64,000 nt of DNA from Paenibacillus polymyxa (GTDB lineage: Bacteria; Bacillota; Bacilli; Paenibacillales; Paenibacillaceae): assembly GCF_018614975.1 (NCBI RefSeq), contig NZ_JAGGNR010000018.1:62001-126000 (forward strand), given 5' to 3'. This document shows positions 46,837-55,961 of this stretch, in pieces. A program made the translations under genes and the position numbers. Position 1 is the first letter of the stretch; each line of letters opens with the position of its first letter. The notes beneath the pieces are model-generated. The model did no database searches and was not told the DNA's origin. It worked only from the letters and a program-made list of their open reading frames with translations.

Positions 46837-47094
46837 TTGAACACGCTTAAACTGACCAAAGAACAGCAGGATGAAGCCATTCGCACCATCCAGTCGTATT
46901 TCGAAGAGGAACGTGGCGAAGAGCTGGGTGATCTGGCCGCTTGGGGTGTCCTCGACCTATTCATGACACAGCTCGCTCCCTACATATATAATCAGGCACT
47001 CCGTGACGCACGCACAACGGTCAATCAACGCATGGCCTCAATGGAAGAAGACCTGTTTGCACTGGAGCAAAAGTTACCCAAGACTTCCCGTTAA
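46837..47094 (+). CDS. DUF2164 family protein
   Basis: An 85-residue soluble protein. Features of the DUF2164 family are visible: LTKEQQDEAIRTIQSYFEEE, then GDLAAWGVLDLF, then APYIYNQALRDA. The frame is open from 46813, but those codons are a purine-rich AGGGAGGG ribosome site, so the TTG at 46837 is the better start. Function of the family is unknown. It is monocistronic. Confidence 0.8.
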   Translation: MNTLKLTKEQQDEAIRTIQSYFEEERGEELGDLAAWGVLDLFMTQLAPYIYNQALRDARTTVNQRMASMEEDLFALEQKLPKTSR

Positions 47095-47110
47095 TCCACT
47101 ACAAATACGT

Positions 47111-47317
47111 GTTCAAAAAATCTGGTTTTCAGTACCGAGAAGATGGAATGAAGCTAGAAATGGAGTAGCGGAGCGTAGATAGAGCTACGTGAGCAACCAA
47201 AATGTTTCCTTTGGAAACATACTTCGTAAGCCTTCCGCTTATTTCGGCTGAATTACATATTCGATGCTGATAATGCCGCTAGGCATAATACGTAATCAAA
47301 AGTGGATTTTTTTGAAC
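47111..47317. repeat. Hairpin-forming intergenic element (second family)
   Basis: Ends are inverted repeats GTTCAAAAAATC (47111-47122) and GATTTTTTTGAAC (47305-47317). The interior holds further hairpins, including ATGTTTCC / GGAAACAT and GTAGC / GCTAC. No open frame is present. The layout suits a MITE-like element or structured RNA. Only one copy is seen in the window. Confidence 0.6.
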
Positions 47318-47347
47318 AACACTATACAAAGAAAGAAGGTTGCATTC

Positions 47348-47896
47348 ATGTTTACCTATTCATTGGATGAATATACCGAACTCCGGCCGCTGGCCATGGA
47401 ACATACCAAACCGCTGTTCGAACTGACAGATCGCTCGCGGGATCAACTGAGACATTGGTTGCCGTGGGTGGATCATGTGACAGAAGTGGAACACACCTCA
47501 AACTTTATTACAAACGCCTTAAAACAAGGTGCTGAGAATGGCGGCTTCACCGCCGGAGTATGGGTAAAAGGGGATCTAGCAGGCGTCATTGGATTCCACG
47601 AAATTAACTGGACCAATCGCTCGGTAAGCATCGGATATTGGCTTGGCAAAGGTTTTGAGGGTCAAGGCTTGATGACAAGCGCTTGTCGCGTTCTGGTTGA
47701 TTATGCACTGGTGACCCTGGACCTGAATCGCGTCGAGATTCGCTCGGCAACGAATAACAAACGGAGTCGTGCCATCCCTGAAAGACTCGGATTTGTTCTC
47801 GAGGGTGTCATTCGTCAGGCAGAGAAGCTGCCTAAAGGTTACGTGAACCATGCGGTATACGGCATGCTTCAGCATGAATGGGAACTTTTACGCTAA
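47348..47896 (+). CDS. GNAT acetyltransferase, RimJ/RimL type
   Basis: A 182-residue N-acetyltransferase. The acetyl-CoA region includes GYWLGKGFEGQGLMTSACR and, further on, NKRSRAIPERLGFVLEG, as in ribosomal-protein-serine acetyltransferases (RimL/YdaF). AGAAAGAAGG precedes ATG 47348; the frame is open from 47264, inside the hairpin element, so the later start is preferred. The substrate could be a ribosomal protein, another protein N-terminus or a small amine. Confidence 0.85.
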   Translation: MFTYSLDEYTELRPLAMEHTKPLFELTDRSRDQLRHWLPWVDHVTEVEHTSNFITNALKQGAENGGFTAGVWVKGDLAGVIGFHEINWTNRSVSIGYWLGKGFEGQGLMTSACRVLVDYALVTLDLNRVEIRSATNNKRSRAIPERLGFVLEGVIRQAEKLPKGYVNHAVYGMLQHEWELLR

Positions 47897-47950
47897 TTCG
47901 CCTACATAATGAATGGGGAGTGATCTCTCCCAACATATCAGAATAACAGG

Positions 47951-47998
47951 AATACCCTCGATCTCCACGGAATGTGGTGACAGAGGGTATTTTATTGT
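47951..47998 (+). terminator. Terminator after the acetyltransferase
   Basis: AATACCCTC / GAGGGTATT with an inner CCAC/GTGG pairing and a TTTATT tail. Confidence 0.75.
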
Positions 47999-48009
47999 AT
48001 CCATGACTT

Positions 48010-48798
48010 TTATAGGGCTCGGACCATGCCACCATCCACTATTAATGAGGTTCCGGTAATGTATGTATTGGCCCCGGATAACAGGAACACCACCGCTTTG
48101 GCAAACTCCTCCGGTTGACCATAACGGCCCAGTGGAATCTCCTTGCGGAACTGTTCAGAGACTTCATCCTCACTGACTCCGTTCTGCTCTGCCCGTGCTG
48201 CATCCAGCTCACGAATGCGGTCTGTTGCAATACGCCCTGGCGCCACCGTGTTGATCAAAATACCGTATGGAGCAAGCTCTTGAGACAAGGTCTTCGCCAA
48301 TCCAAACACGCCGGTACGGAACGTGTTGGACAGAACCAGACCCGGAATCGGCTGTTTCACTGAAGTTGAAGCGATATTCACAATGTGTCCTCCGCTTTCT
48401 TTCATATAAGGAAGAGCACCGCGAATCAGTCTTACATAACTGAGTACATTTAATTCAAATGCACGCTCCCAATCCTCATCCGTCAGTGACTCAAATGAAC
48501 CCGATGGCGGGCCACCCGAATTGTTCACCAGAATATCAATCTGCCCAAACAGCTCCACTGTCTTCTGAATCAGAGCCTCAATATCTTCCTTGCGTGTCAC
48601 ATCGGTTGCAAAGTATTCTACACGTCCGCCACCACCAAGCGCCAGCAGCTCCTGCTTCACTGCTGCGAGCTTTTCTTCGCTCCGGCTGGCAAGCATGACG
48701 TCAGCACCTTCTGCTGCCAATTGAGCGGCTACCGCTTTGCCCAGCCCGCGACTGGAAGCCAGCACCAGTGCTTTTTTACCTTGAAGTCCCATGTCCAT
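48010..48798 (-). CDS. SDR family protein lacking the canonical catalytic Tyr-Lys
   Basis: A 262-residue short-chain dehydrogenase/reductase fold. The cofactor motif is ASSRGLGKA; the NNSGG motif (LVNNSGGPPSG) and C-terminal IVDGGMV are present. At the place where YxxxK is expected the sequence reads PIPGLVLSNTFRTGVFGLAK, with no Tyr and no Lys at the right spacing. A known SDR subgroup shares this change, so the protein may bind a cofactor without classical reductase chemistry. It is followed 15 nt upstream by an acetyltransferase gene on the same strand. Confidence 0.82.
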   Translation of the reverse strand: MDMGLQGKKALVLASSRGLGKAVAAQLAAEGADVMLASRSEEKLAAVKQELLALGGGGRVEYFATDVTRKEDIEALIQKTVELFGQIDILVNNSGGPPSGSFESLTDEDWERAFELNVLSYVRLIRGALPYMKESGGHIVNIASTSVKQPIPGLVLSNTFRTGVFGLAKTLSQELAPYGILINTVAPGRIATDRIRELDAARAEQNGVSEDEVSEQFRKEIPLGRYGQPEEFAKAVVFLLSGANTYITGTSLIVDGGMVRAL

Positions 48799-48813
48799 CG
48801 TTGTTCCTCCTCC

Positions 48814-49326
48814 TCAGCTAGTTTCTATATTGGTTTGGATAAAATAACCCATAAGAATATCGTCCACATACTTGCCTCCGATATAAAACTCGGACACCAA
48901 CCTGCCTTCTGTCACAAATCCACACTGTGTATAAAACGTAATCGCTCCCGGATTGCTGGAGAGCACGCGCAGCCTGAGCTTGCGAACGTCTTGTTGGGCC
49001 GCATGCTGCTTGATGGCATCCATCAAAGCTGTAGCAATACCACAACGCCGATCATGAGGATGAACTGCAATATGAATCTCGTAGACATGACGGTTGACCG
49101 GCATACCTGTGGCTGGCTGAAAGCCCACATAACCACATACCCGCTCTCCCTGCACCGCAATTAATTGACTGCCTGGCGGGCAATGCTGCAGGTATTGCTG
49201 TCTGGAGCGCCATTGCATCGGTGCAGGAGAGGTGTATTTGTCCCATACCAGAGTGTCCAACTCCATTAGCTGGGCTGCATCTTTAATCTCGGATGGACGA
49301 ATCGTAAATGTATGGCTGGTAAGCAT
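48814..49326 (-). CDS. GNAT family N-acetyltransferase
   Basis: A 170-residue acetyltransferase. The acetyl-CoA pyrophosphate loop is HPHDRRCGIATALM and the C-terminal motif is NPGAITFYTQCGFVTEGR. It has an upstream GAAAGG site and lies 15 nt before the SDR gene, so the two are probably co-transcribed. The substrate is unknown. Confidence 0.85.
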   Translation of the reverse strand: MLTSHTFTIRPSEIKDAAQLMELDTLVWDKYTSPAPMQWRSRQQYLQHCPPGSQLIAVQGERVCGYVGFQPATGMPVNRHVYEIHIAVHPHDRRCGIATALMDAIKQHAAQQDVRKLRLRVLSSNPGAITFYTQCGFVTEGRLVSEFYIGGKYVDDILMGYFIQTNIETS

Positions 49327-49540
49327 AATGATTCAACCTTTCGTGCTATAGTCGACAACGCTGTACGTTACAACGTCCGGGAAGTTAATCAAGGTAAGAA
49401 ACGTAGGAATACGTTGTTCGCTTGCTTCACTGTTTCATATATTCGTTCTATATATTGTAGCATAGCCTCAGCTTTGACTAAAATTCCACTCCAGATGAAC
49501 GAAATTTGACCTTTACCATTCAGAAAAACGAAATATACAC

Positions 49541-49571
49541 TTAACCTTGCCGTAACGTCATAGTTTATACT
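49541..49571 (+). promoter_or_regulatory. Predicted MerR-type promoter
   Basis: TTAACC (49541-49546) and TATACT (49566-49571) are separated by 19 nt, the long spacer typical of promoters twisted into activity by MerR regulators. It lies directly before a MerR-domain gene, consistent with autoregulation. Confidence 0.5.
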
Positions 49572-49595
49572 GTTTTGATAAGGAGGGGATGCACG

Positions 49596-50792
49596 ATGAA
49601 TATCAAAGAGGCAGCAAGCAGGCTCGGTATATCGGCGAGAGCCATTCGCTTTTATGAGGAAAAAGGATTAATTCTACCCGCCAAACAGTCCAGTAACGGG
49701 TATCGCACCTATACCGAGAATGATATCTGGCGGCTGCAGACCATTGCTGCACTGCGTGAGATTGGCATGTCGCTACAGGATATTAGACACGCGCTCGGAG
49801 AGATCGATCAGGGAAACCAGCAGCGGCTGGAAGAGTACCTGGAGCTGCAACAGGCCGTCATGTATGCCCAGTGGATTGAACTGAAACGTATGATGGATAC
49901 AACCCAGCGTATGATTGACCTGAATCGTCAGGACGGACCGCTGGATGTCAGCCATCTGCACGATCTCGCGGACAGTGCGCGCCGCCTGCGTGAAGCACGT
50001 CAGAACTGGCATGATCGTTGGAATTATGACACGCAGGCAGCCATCCACGATCAGAGAGTGCAGACAGAAGGCAGAGTCAGTACTGAACATCCCAATTCAG
50101 AGGGCAGGCATCATTCGGACAATGCCTCGCCCATAAGCAATGAGCATGAAGTTCTACATCCACACCAGGATGCAGATCATTCCACACCAAGCGATTCCAA
50201 TGATACGGTACAGTCTTCCTTTTATCTGTATCACAACTATGACGAAGCGCTCGAACAGACAGCTCATTGTATCTCTCCCGCTCTTGGTGAGAAAGGACTC
50301 GATATTGGTACAGGCACAGGGAACCTGGCTGGGAAACTGCTACAACACGGCGCAGACATGACTGCAATCGACCAATCCCGGGAGATGCTGCGCAGATGCC
50401 GTACCAAATATCCCGAGATGCATGTGAAACTTGGTAATTTTCTGGCGCTGCCTTTTACCGATCATTCCTTCGACTTTGTTGTATCCAGCTTTGCCTTCCA
50501 TCATCTGAGTCCAGACCAGCAACTATTGGCATTACAGGAGATGCAGCGTGTTTTAACCTCGCGCGGACGTATCGGTCTAACCGATCTGATGTTTGTTGAT
50601 GCGACTCACCGTGATTCCTATATTTGGAAGGCAGAAACCACAGGACACGAGGAACAGCTCCGCGCCTTGCGTGAGCGTCACTTCCCTCTGCTCAGTGAGC
50701 TATGCGGCTGGCTGGAGCAACAGGGCTACGTAACCAAGCATGTGCGGCATAACGAGCTGTTACATACGTTGCTGGCAGTTCCGCTGCGGTAA
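49596..50792 (+). CDS. MerR regulator fused to SAM-dependent methyltransferase
   Basis: A 398-residue two-domain protein. Residues 1-70 are a MerR winged helix (MNIKEAASRLGISARAIRFYEEKG), followed by a coiled coil to about residue 130 and a hydrophilic linker rich in His, Ser and Asp (about 150-205). The C-terminus is a class I methyltransferase with motif I GLDIGTGTGNLAG, IDQSREML and FAFHHLS. AAGGAGGGG precedes ATG 49596. The methyltransferase resembles small-molecule enzymes such as YrrT/UbiE types. It may regulate its own synthesis in response to its substrate. Confidence 0.88.
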   Translation: MNIKEAASRLGISARAIRFYEEKGLILPAKQSSNGYRTYTENDIWRLQTIAALREIGMSLQDIRHALGEIDQGNQQRLEEYLELQQAVMYAQWIELKRMMDTTQRMIDLNRQDGPLDVSHLHDLADSARRLREARQNWHDRWNYDTQAAIHDQRVQTEGRVSTEHPNSEGRHHSDNASPISNEHEVLHPHQDADHSTPSDSNDTVQSSFYLYHNYDEALEQTAHCISPALGEKGLDIGTGTGNLAGKLLQHGADMTAIDQSREMLRRCRTKYPEMHVKLGNFLALPFTDHSFDFVVSSFAFHHLSPDQQLLALQEMQRVLTSRGRIGLTDLMFVDATHRDSYIWKAETTGHEEQLRALRERHFPLLSELCGWLEQQGYVTKHVRHNELLHTLLAVPLR

Positions 50793-50829
50793 TCGACGAA
50801 TCGCCTAGAGCTTATTCCCACAAAACCAA

Positions 50830-50866
50830 AAAGGCCATCCCGCCTTGAATAAAGGAGGATGACCTT
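50830..50866. terminator. Bidirectional terminator
   Basis: AAGGCCATCCCGCCTT pairs with AAGGAGGATGACCTT with few mismatches, lying between the convergent MerR fusion gene and the GH94 gene. A TTTTTGGTTTT tail is present on the minus strand. Confidence 0.75.
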
Positions 50867-50887
50867 GGTGTACATCATGCTATGACA

Positions 50888-53800
50888 TTACATATAGATA
50901 TCAACAACCGTACGCTCAGCTGCACTGCGTGCTTGTCTGAACTCATCAAGCGAGATGCAGACCCCGCCCTGACGGTAACGGTTCGCTGTACGCTCTGTGC
51001 GAATGTCCTTGCCGTTCACCGCTACATGGCTCACAGCACCTTCGTTCAAGTGATAGATAAACGTCACTGGCTCACCCGCATACTCGAATTCGAATTGCAT
51101 GCCGTTCAGCTCAGCTGGCAATACCGGGTCAATGACCAGATCGCCGCCCTCTTGACGAATGCCAAGTGCGTTGGAGATCAGCTGGTTCATGTAGATTCCA
51201 GGCCCGCTGGAGTAGATTCTCCATCCACCTTTCACTTGTACAGTCCCTTTGCGAAGCTGGTCAAAATGCTCCTGTGCCTCGTAACGCGTATTAAACTTAC
51301 CGTCCGAACTACTGAAGTATGAATTCGCCTGGCGAATCTCCGCGTTAGGTACAACCTCGCCGATACCAACCGGGTTGATCATCGCAAGACCATTCCACAC
51401 CTGATCTGTCTTACCCAGCTTCGCCATCGCTTCCACGTAACGGATATGGGCGTGTACATATTGCAAACCAATCTCACGTCCGAAGTTGGATGCTTGTTCT
51501 GCACGTTTGAAGTGTGTGCTTACTCCGCCAGCATATTGAGCCGGACGATTCATCAGACGCACGCCATCCGGGCACAGGAACTGCTCACGGATCAATGCGT
51601 AATGCGATTCTGCTTGCTCCGCGTTCAGCAATTCACCAATCATGCTGCGCGTCATTGGCAACAGGCGATATTGAATACCTGTCTCTGTATCCGTTGGATG
51701 AAGCATCAGCTTCGCTTGGTCCGCTTCTTCCATGTACACAAAGCCTGGAATCACATCTGTGCCCAGCATGTAACGGTTAAAGTCCTCACGAATGCCTTGA
51801 GCCAGCACGTCAAGCTCCTGTGCAAAGTCCGCATCCTTGAATTTTAGCGCTTGCGAGAGTACATTCACGGACTGATACGTCAATGCCACCGTCCAACTGC
51901 TCACCATGTATTGCTTCAGCTGTGCATTGGCTGGTTGGAGCGTATCATCCCAGTCGCCATCTCCGTAGGAAGACAGGAATGTATCGTGCAGGAAGTGCGA
52001 ACGGATATATTCGATCTCTTTTTTTGCGTGATCCAATACCGTTGCCGTCTCTTCCGTGAACCCGAAGCTATGCTTGACGGTATAAGGTACTTTCTCATCC
52101 AGGATTGCATAGTCGCGAGTCGCTGTCAGGTAGTCCGCCAATACTTTCAAAGGCCATACGATGATATCGCCATGACTTTCTTCCTGTTGAATCGCAAAGT
52201 ATTTATCAAACATGAACCATTGCGGCCAGTTGCCATCATCTTCATATTGGTGGGTATAAACCATTTTGATGATATCGCGAACTTGCTCATATTTTTGCGT
52301 TGCCATAAAGTACTCCACCGGACCTTGGCACACATCCCGTGTACCCCAAGCCGCGCCGCCATACTGCTCCAAACCGTGAGGCACGGAGTAGTGAACCAAC
52401 ATATTGTGGGTGTACCACCAAGCCAGCGCATTTACTTTGAACAGATCCTCTGCACGCTGACCTTCGCCACGGGACAAACGGAAACCGTTCATCACACCTG
52501 CGAAGAACTCGCGGTATGCCTGTACTTCCTCTTCAAACGTCAGGCTTGAGCCTGCTACCGCTCCGCTATCCGCTTGACCTTCCAATACCCCTTGTACCTT
52601 CAGCGTCCATTCAGCACTCGCTTCCAGACTAAGCGTTACCAGAGATGCGGAACCACTGCGGATCCCACTTGCCAGCAACGTCTCGTCACCTACATTTACA
52701 GCTGCGCCATCCACCGACATACGATATTGCAGATCTGGATACGTTCCTGCACTCATCGCTTGTGGATCAGCCTTGAAGATCAATGTATCACCATCCTGCG
52801 TCATATGCAGCGGATACTCGTATTCATTCACATTCATCGTAATCTGGTTTGTTACCAGGTAACGGTATGCCGTGCCACTTGTGGAGCGTACGTTCATGCT
52901 TACTTCAGTGGTGTGTGCCCCTGTATAGTTCGTTACGATGATCGTATCGGATTCGGTTTTGTAGATCCAACGTACATAGTTGAAGCCAATTTCGAACAGG
53001 GAAGGCATCGTCAGCAGACGATATTGTCCGTCCATTTCCACATAGATGCGTTGTCCCGCCGTTTTCGGCACGTTTAATGCATTGCGGGCATTACTGATCA
53101 TTTTATTAAAATTGGTGTTACCAATAACGAGTTGTGAGTTGAAAATACCGTACATATACGACGTTGTCGTAATAACCTGTGCTCCAAGTTGCACGTTGCC
53201 ACCACTCATCAGAATGTGACCGTGTGGACGCTCTACGAGCAATTCTTTTGCTTTCAGAACGATATGCTCATAGCTGCCTGTGAAGAAGGATAACAGTTCC
53301 TCACCGCTGTGTTCTTCCTGATGACGATCAGGGAACAGATCATGAATCTCATCTTGTGTCAGATCAAGTGTTACCAGTGGTTCACCCAGGAAGGAGGACA
53401 GTTTCACCTGTTCCAACGTATCGCCGTTTTCCACAGTCAGAGCCTGTACTTCATTCCATGCTGCTGTAACTTCATCTCCGAATTCCAGTGCAGAGATTCC
53501 TTCGGCATGATTAGGCTTTGCCAGTCCATAGAAGACCACCTGAGCTTCTCCGTTCAGATTCAGCAGTTCAGATTGCAATGCCGTATAGGCAAATTCATAC
53601 TGATATGTCTCATTTGCCAGCGTTGGGCGATTCAAGCTCTCTGGTTGATTCGTTTCCTTGTACGACAGACCGAAGAATTGGAATCCATCTGTGGAGTAAC
53701 CGACTGCTTTCGTCAGGGAACCTTGTTGCATATATGGAAATGCACCGCCCTGAGGCTGGTTTTGACGGGAACACACCACATAACCTTTCGCTTCATCTTC

Positions 53801-54280
53801 AAACACCGTATGGTCAATGTATTGTGACAGATAAGCTTCATTGCTGCGTACCGCACCTGGATCAGCAAGACCTACATCCTGTCCGTACACCACGTCTACG
53901 CTATGTTGTTGTCCTGTGAGCTTCACATCCCAGAACCAGACACCTTGCGGTGTAGCCGTAAATACAACCTGGTAGCCAATGCTTTTTTCTTTGCCATCCA
54001 CCTGGACTGTGCCCTCCCAGATCAACTGGTTGCTGGATTGTGCCTTGCTTGTAATCACCTTGCTGTTCGAACGTACACCGAGCAACGGGAACGAGCTGAT
54101 ATTCTCTCCCTCATGTACACGCAGGTAAAGGTTGTTCAATGATCCATCAATCTGGTTGCTGAGCAACTGGTTCAACATCGTTGTACCGGATGTAGCCTGG
54201 TACAGGTCGCCACTGTTCAAAAAGGTAAAGGATAACTCCCCGGCACTCAACCGGATCGGTTCATTAATCATCGTTGTCAT
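50888..54280 (-). CDS. GH94-family glycoside phosphorylase (beta-1,2-oligoglucan phosphorylase-like)
   Basis: A protein of about 1130 residues. A large N-terminal beta-sandwich region precedes an (alpha/alpha)6 barrel, including RDVCQGPVEYFMATQKYEQV and the catalytic acid segment YGDGDWDD (about residue 780). The C-terminal jelly-roll carries the GWRIYSSGPGIYMNQLI motif of cellobiose/chitobiose-type phosphorylases. No signal peptide is seen, so it acts in the cytoplasm, releasing a sugar 1-phosphate. Its length suits 1,2-beta-oligoglucan phosphorylases; the substrate is inferred. ATG 54280 follows AAGGAG. A LacI operator sits in its promoter. Confidence 0.85.
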   Translation of the reverse strand: MTTMINEPIRLSAGELSFTFLNSGDLYQATSGTTMLNQLLSNQIDGSLNNLYLRVHEGENISSFPLLGVRSNSKVITSKAQSSNQLIWEGTVQVDGKEKSIGYQVVFTATPQGVWFWDVKLTGQQHSVDVVYGQDVGLADPGAVRSNEAYLSQYIDHTVFEDEAKGYVVCSRQNQPQGGAFPYMQQGSLTKAVGYSTDGFQFFGLSYKETNQPESLNRPTLANETYQYEFAYTALQSELLNLNGEAQVVFYGLAKPNHAEGISALEFGDEVTAAWNEVQALTVENGDTLEQVKLSSFLGEPLVTLDLTQDEIHDLFPDRHQEEHSGEELLSFFTGSYEHIVLKAKELLVERPHGHILMSGGNVQLGAQVITTTSYMYGIFNSQLVIGNTNFNKMISNARNALNVPKTAGQRIYVEMDGQYRLLTMPSLFEIGFNYVRWIYKTESDTIIVTNYTGAHTTEVSMNVRSTSGTAYRYLVTNQITMNVNEYEYPLHMTQDGDTLIFKADPQAMSAGTYPDLQYRMSVDGAAVNVGDETLLASGIRSGSASLVTLSLEASAEWTLKVQGVLEGQADSGAVAGSSLTFEEEVQAYREFFAGVMNGFRLSRGEGQRAEDLFKVNALAWWYTHNMLVHYSVPHGLEQYGGAAWGTRDVCQGPVEYFMATQKYEQVRDIIKMVYTHQYEDDGNWPQWFMFDKYFAIQQEESHGDIIVWPLKVLADYLTATRDYAILDEKVPYTVKHSFGFTEETATVLDHAKKEIEYIRSHFLHDTFLSSYGDGDWDDTLQPANAQLKQYMVSSWTVALTYQSVNVLSQALKFKDADFAQELDVLAQGIREDFNRYMLGTDVIPGFVYMEEADQAKLMLHPTDTETGIQYRLLPMTRSMIGELLNAEQAESHYALIREQFLCPDGVRLMNRPAQYAGGVSTHFKRAEQASNFGREIGLQYVHAHIRYVEAMAKLGKTDQVWNGLAMINPVGIGEVVPNAEIRQANSYFSSSDGKFNTRYEAQEHFDQLRKGTVQVKGGWRIYSSGPGIYMNQLISNALGIRQEGGDLVIDPVLPAELNGMQFEFEYAGEPVTFIYHLNEGAVSHVAVNGKDIRTERTANRYRQGGVCISLDEFRQARSAAERTVVDIYM

Positions 54281-54308
54281 AAGGTTCACTCCTTGATTTA
54301 GTATAAAA

Positions 54309-54324
54309 TCGAAACGTTTCGATA
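54309..54324. promoter_or_regulatory. LacI-type operator before the GH94 gene
   Basis: ATCGAAACGTTTCGAT is a perfect 16-bp palindrome, lying beside TATACT on the minus strand, about 30 nt before the GH94 start codon. Binding here would block RNA polymerase. The same core occurs at 55567 and 55741. Confidence 0.8.
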
Positions 54325-54442
54325 AATCTGAAAAAGAATAGGGGCCTCTTCAAACCGGCTTTTTACAGCCCGTCCGGACGATAACCCCATCATTAAACTT
54401 TTACTTCAGCATGCAGGCAGTTCTTTGTTGTTCAGACTCAAT

Positions 54443-55432
54443 CTAAACCGAACGTACGGAGCTGCGCTCGATCATATTAATCGTTAACGTATATGAAGGG
54501 TCCACCGCTTCGCCATTAAGCATCTGGAACAACAGATGTCCGGCGAGCGACCCGGCTTCATGCTTCGGCTGGCGTATCGTTGTCAGCGGTGGATGCACAT
54601 ATTCGGACAACTGAATATCATCAAAACCGATCACGGAAATATCATTCGGCACCGACACACCACGCTCTTCCAATGCCTTCAGGCCGCCAATCGCCATCTC
54701 ATCGTTACCGTAAAATACCGCTGAGGGAAGATCGCCCTGCATGATCATCATTTTGGTTGCACTGTATCCGCCCTCACGCACAAAGTTACCGTTCAGACGC
54801 CATTTGGACTTTTCTTCAAGTCCCGCTTCCCGCATCGCTCGCAGATACCCTTGGTAACGGAGCGCGTTGTCATACGAGTTGGATGGGCCACTGATATAAG
54901 CAATCTTCTGATGCCCAGCCTGGATCAGGTGGCGGGTTGCAAGGTAACCGCCCTGCTCTCCATCCACCAGCACATTGACCAGATGGTCACTCGACAGTTG
55001 GCGATCCATCACAATGATCGGAAAACGAGGACCGGCAGATTCCACCAGAATATCATCATGAATGTTATGCGCCAGGATTATGGCTCCATCTACTCTTTTT
55101 TCACGCAAAAATCGCACTGCCGTTGAATCCCGTCCACCCATGGAGCTGCAAGCAATCAAGTCATACCCGTTTGCAAGTGCTACATCCTGTACACTACGGA
55201 TCAACTCCGAGTAATACGGGCCCGACAGATCGGTCAGGATCAAAGCGATCGTGTTCGTCCGGCTCCGCTTCAGGTCCATGGCAAAGCCGTTCTTGCGGTA
55301 ATTCAATTCTCGTGCTGCCTCAAGCACTTTAGCCTTGGTCTTGGCACTAACCTTGCTATCCCCGCTCAGCGCATAGGATGCCGTCGAGAGTGCTACACCT
55401 GCCAGCTTTGCCACATCCTTAATCGTTGCCAT
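54443..55432 (-). CDS. LacI family repressor of the GH94 gene
   Basis: A 329-residue regulator. The N-terminal LacI helix-turn-helix (ATIKDVAKLAGVALSTASYAL) and hinge are followed by a periplasmic-binding-protein-like sugar-sensing domain (NTIALILTDLSGPYYSEL to the C-terminal IRQPKHEAG). It lies directly upstream of the GH94 gene on the same strand. Palindromic sites before both genes support repression of the phosphorylase and probably autoregulation. The inducer is likely the glucan substrate or a breakdown product. Confidence 0.9.
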   Translation of the reverse strand: MATIKDVAKLAGVALSTASYALSGDSKVSAKTKAKVLEAARELNYRKNGFAMDLKRSRTNTIALILTDLSGPYYSELIRSVQDVALANGYDLIACSSMGGRDSTAVRFLREKRVDGAIILAHNIHDDILVESAGPRFPIIVMDRQLSSDHLVNVLVDGEQGGYLATRHLIQAGHQKIAYISGPSNSYDNALRYQGYLRAMREAGLEEKSKWRLNGNFVREGGYSATKMMIMQGDLPSAVFYGNDEMAIGGLKALEERGVSVPNDISVIGFDDIQLSEYVHPPLTTIRQPKHEAGSLAGHLLFQMLNGEAVDPSYTLTINMIERSSVRSV

Positions 55433-55566
55433 TCCACGTTCGCTCCTTCTAAACTAAAACAAATTCTAAGGTTATCTACATTTTATACGGTACATGGTTA
55501 GAACAACCACTAAATCCTTCATTATCGTTCATTAATCATTTTACATATCAAAGGTATAGCTATCAA

Positions 55567-55580
55567 TCGAAACGTTTCGA
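55567..55580. promoter_or_regulatory. LacI-type operator 2
   Basis: TCGAAACGTTTCGA, identical in core to the operator at 54309. It is 135 nt upstream of the lacI start. Confidence 0.75.
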
Positions 55581-55740
55581 GGTCTTTTCAAAAAAAATCC
55601 TTGTCTCAATCCTTCCGGTACCGCTGTTGAAGTACCTTATTCCAATCCATACCATTAATAATGGTAATGACGCTTCTTTCAATCTGGCGCCCTATGAACA
55701 GTTATTGCCTAACACAATGAAACTGGCAGTAAACGCTAGA

Positions 55741-55754
55741 TTGAAACGTTTCGA
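55741..55754. promoter_or_regulatory. LacI-type operator 3
   Basis: TTGAAACGTTTCGA, one base from the perfect palindrome. It is 174 bp from operator 2 and about 210 nt before the AraC-fusion gene. The rest of 55433-55961 shows no credible gene. Confidence 0.7.
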
Positions 55755-55961
55755 CATTTTCATTATAGTCGGTGTTGATAGCGATTTCAACCACTTTATC
55801 TATTTTTCACAGAAAAAGTTGAATTGTCCAATCTGTCCATCCACGTCACTTCATTTATAGTATATACTGCATAATAGTCGAGATCCGAGAATTACGCCAG
55901 TATACAAAGGGCATGAGATGAATAATGCCCCAGCTGACTTATGTAAGGAGACAGTTATCTA

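Noticed and set aside
53309..53827. Plus-strand open frames within the GH94 gene
   Set aside because: Several such frames overlap one real 1130-codon gene; none has a ribosome site or family features.
55627..55860. 77-codon plus-strand ORF between lacI and the AraC-fusion gene
   Set aside because: It starts at TTG without an RBS, spans a LacI operator, and matches no family.
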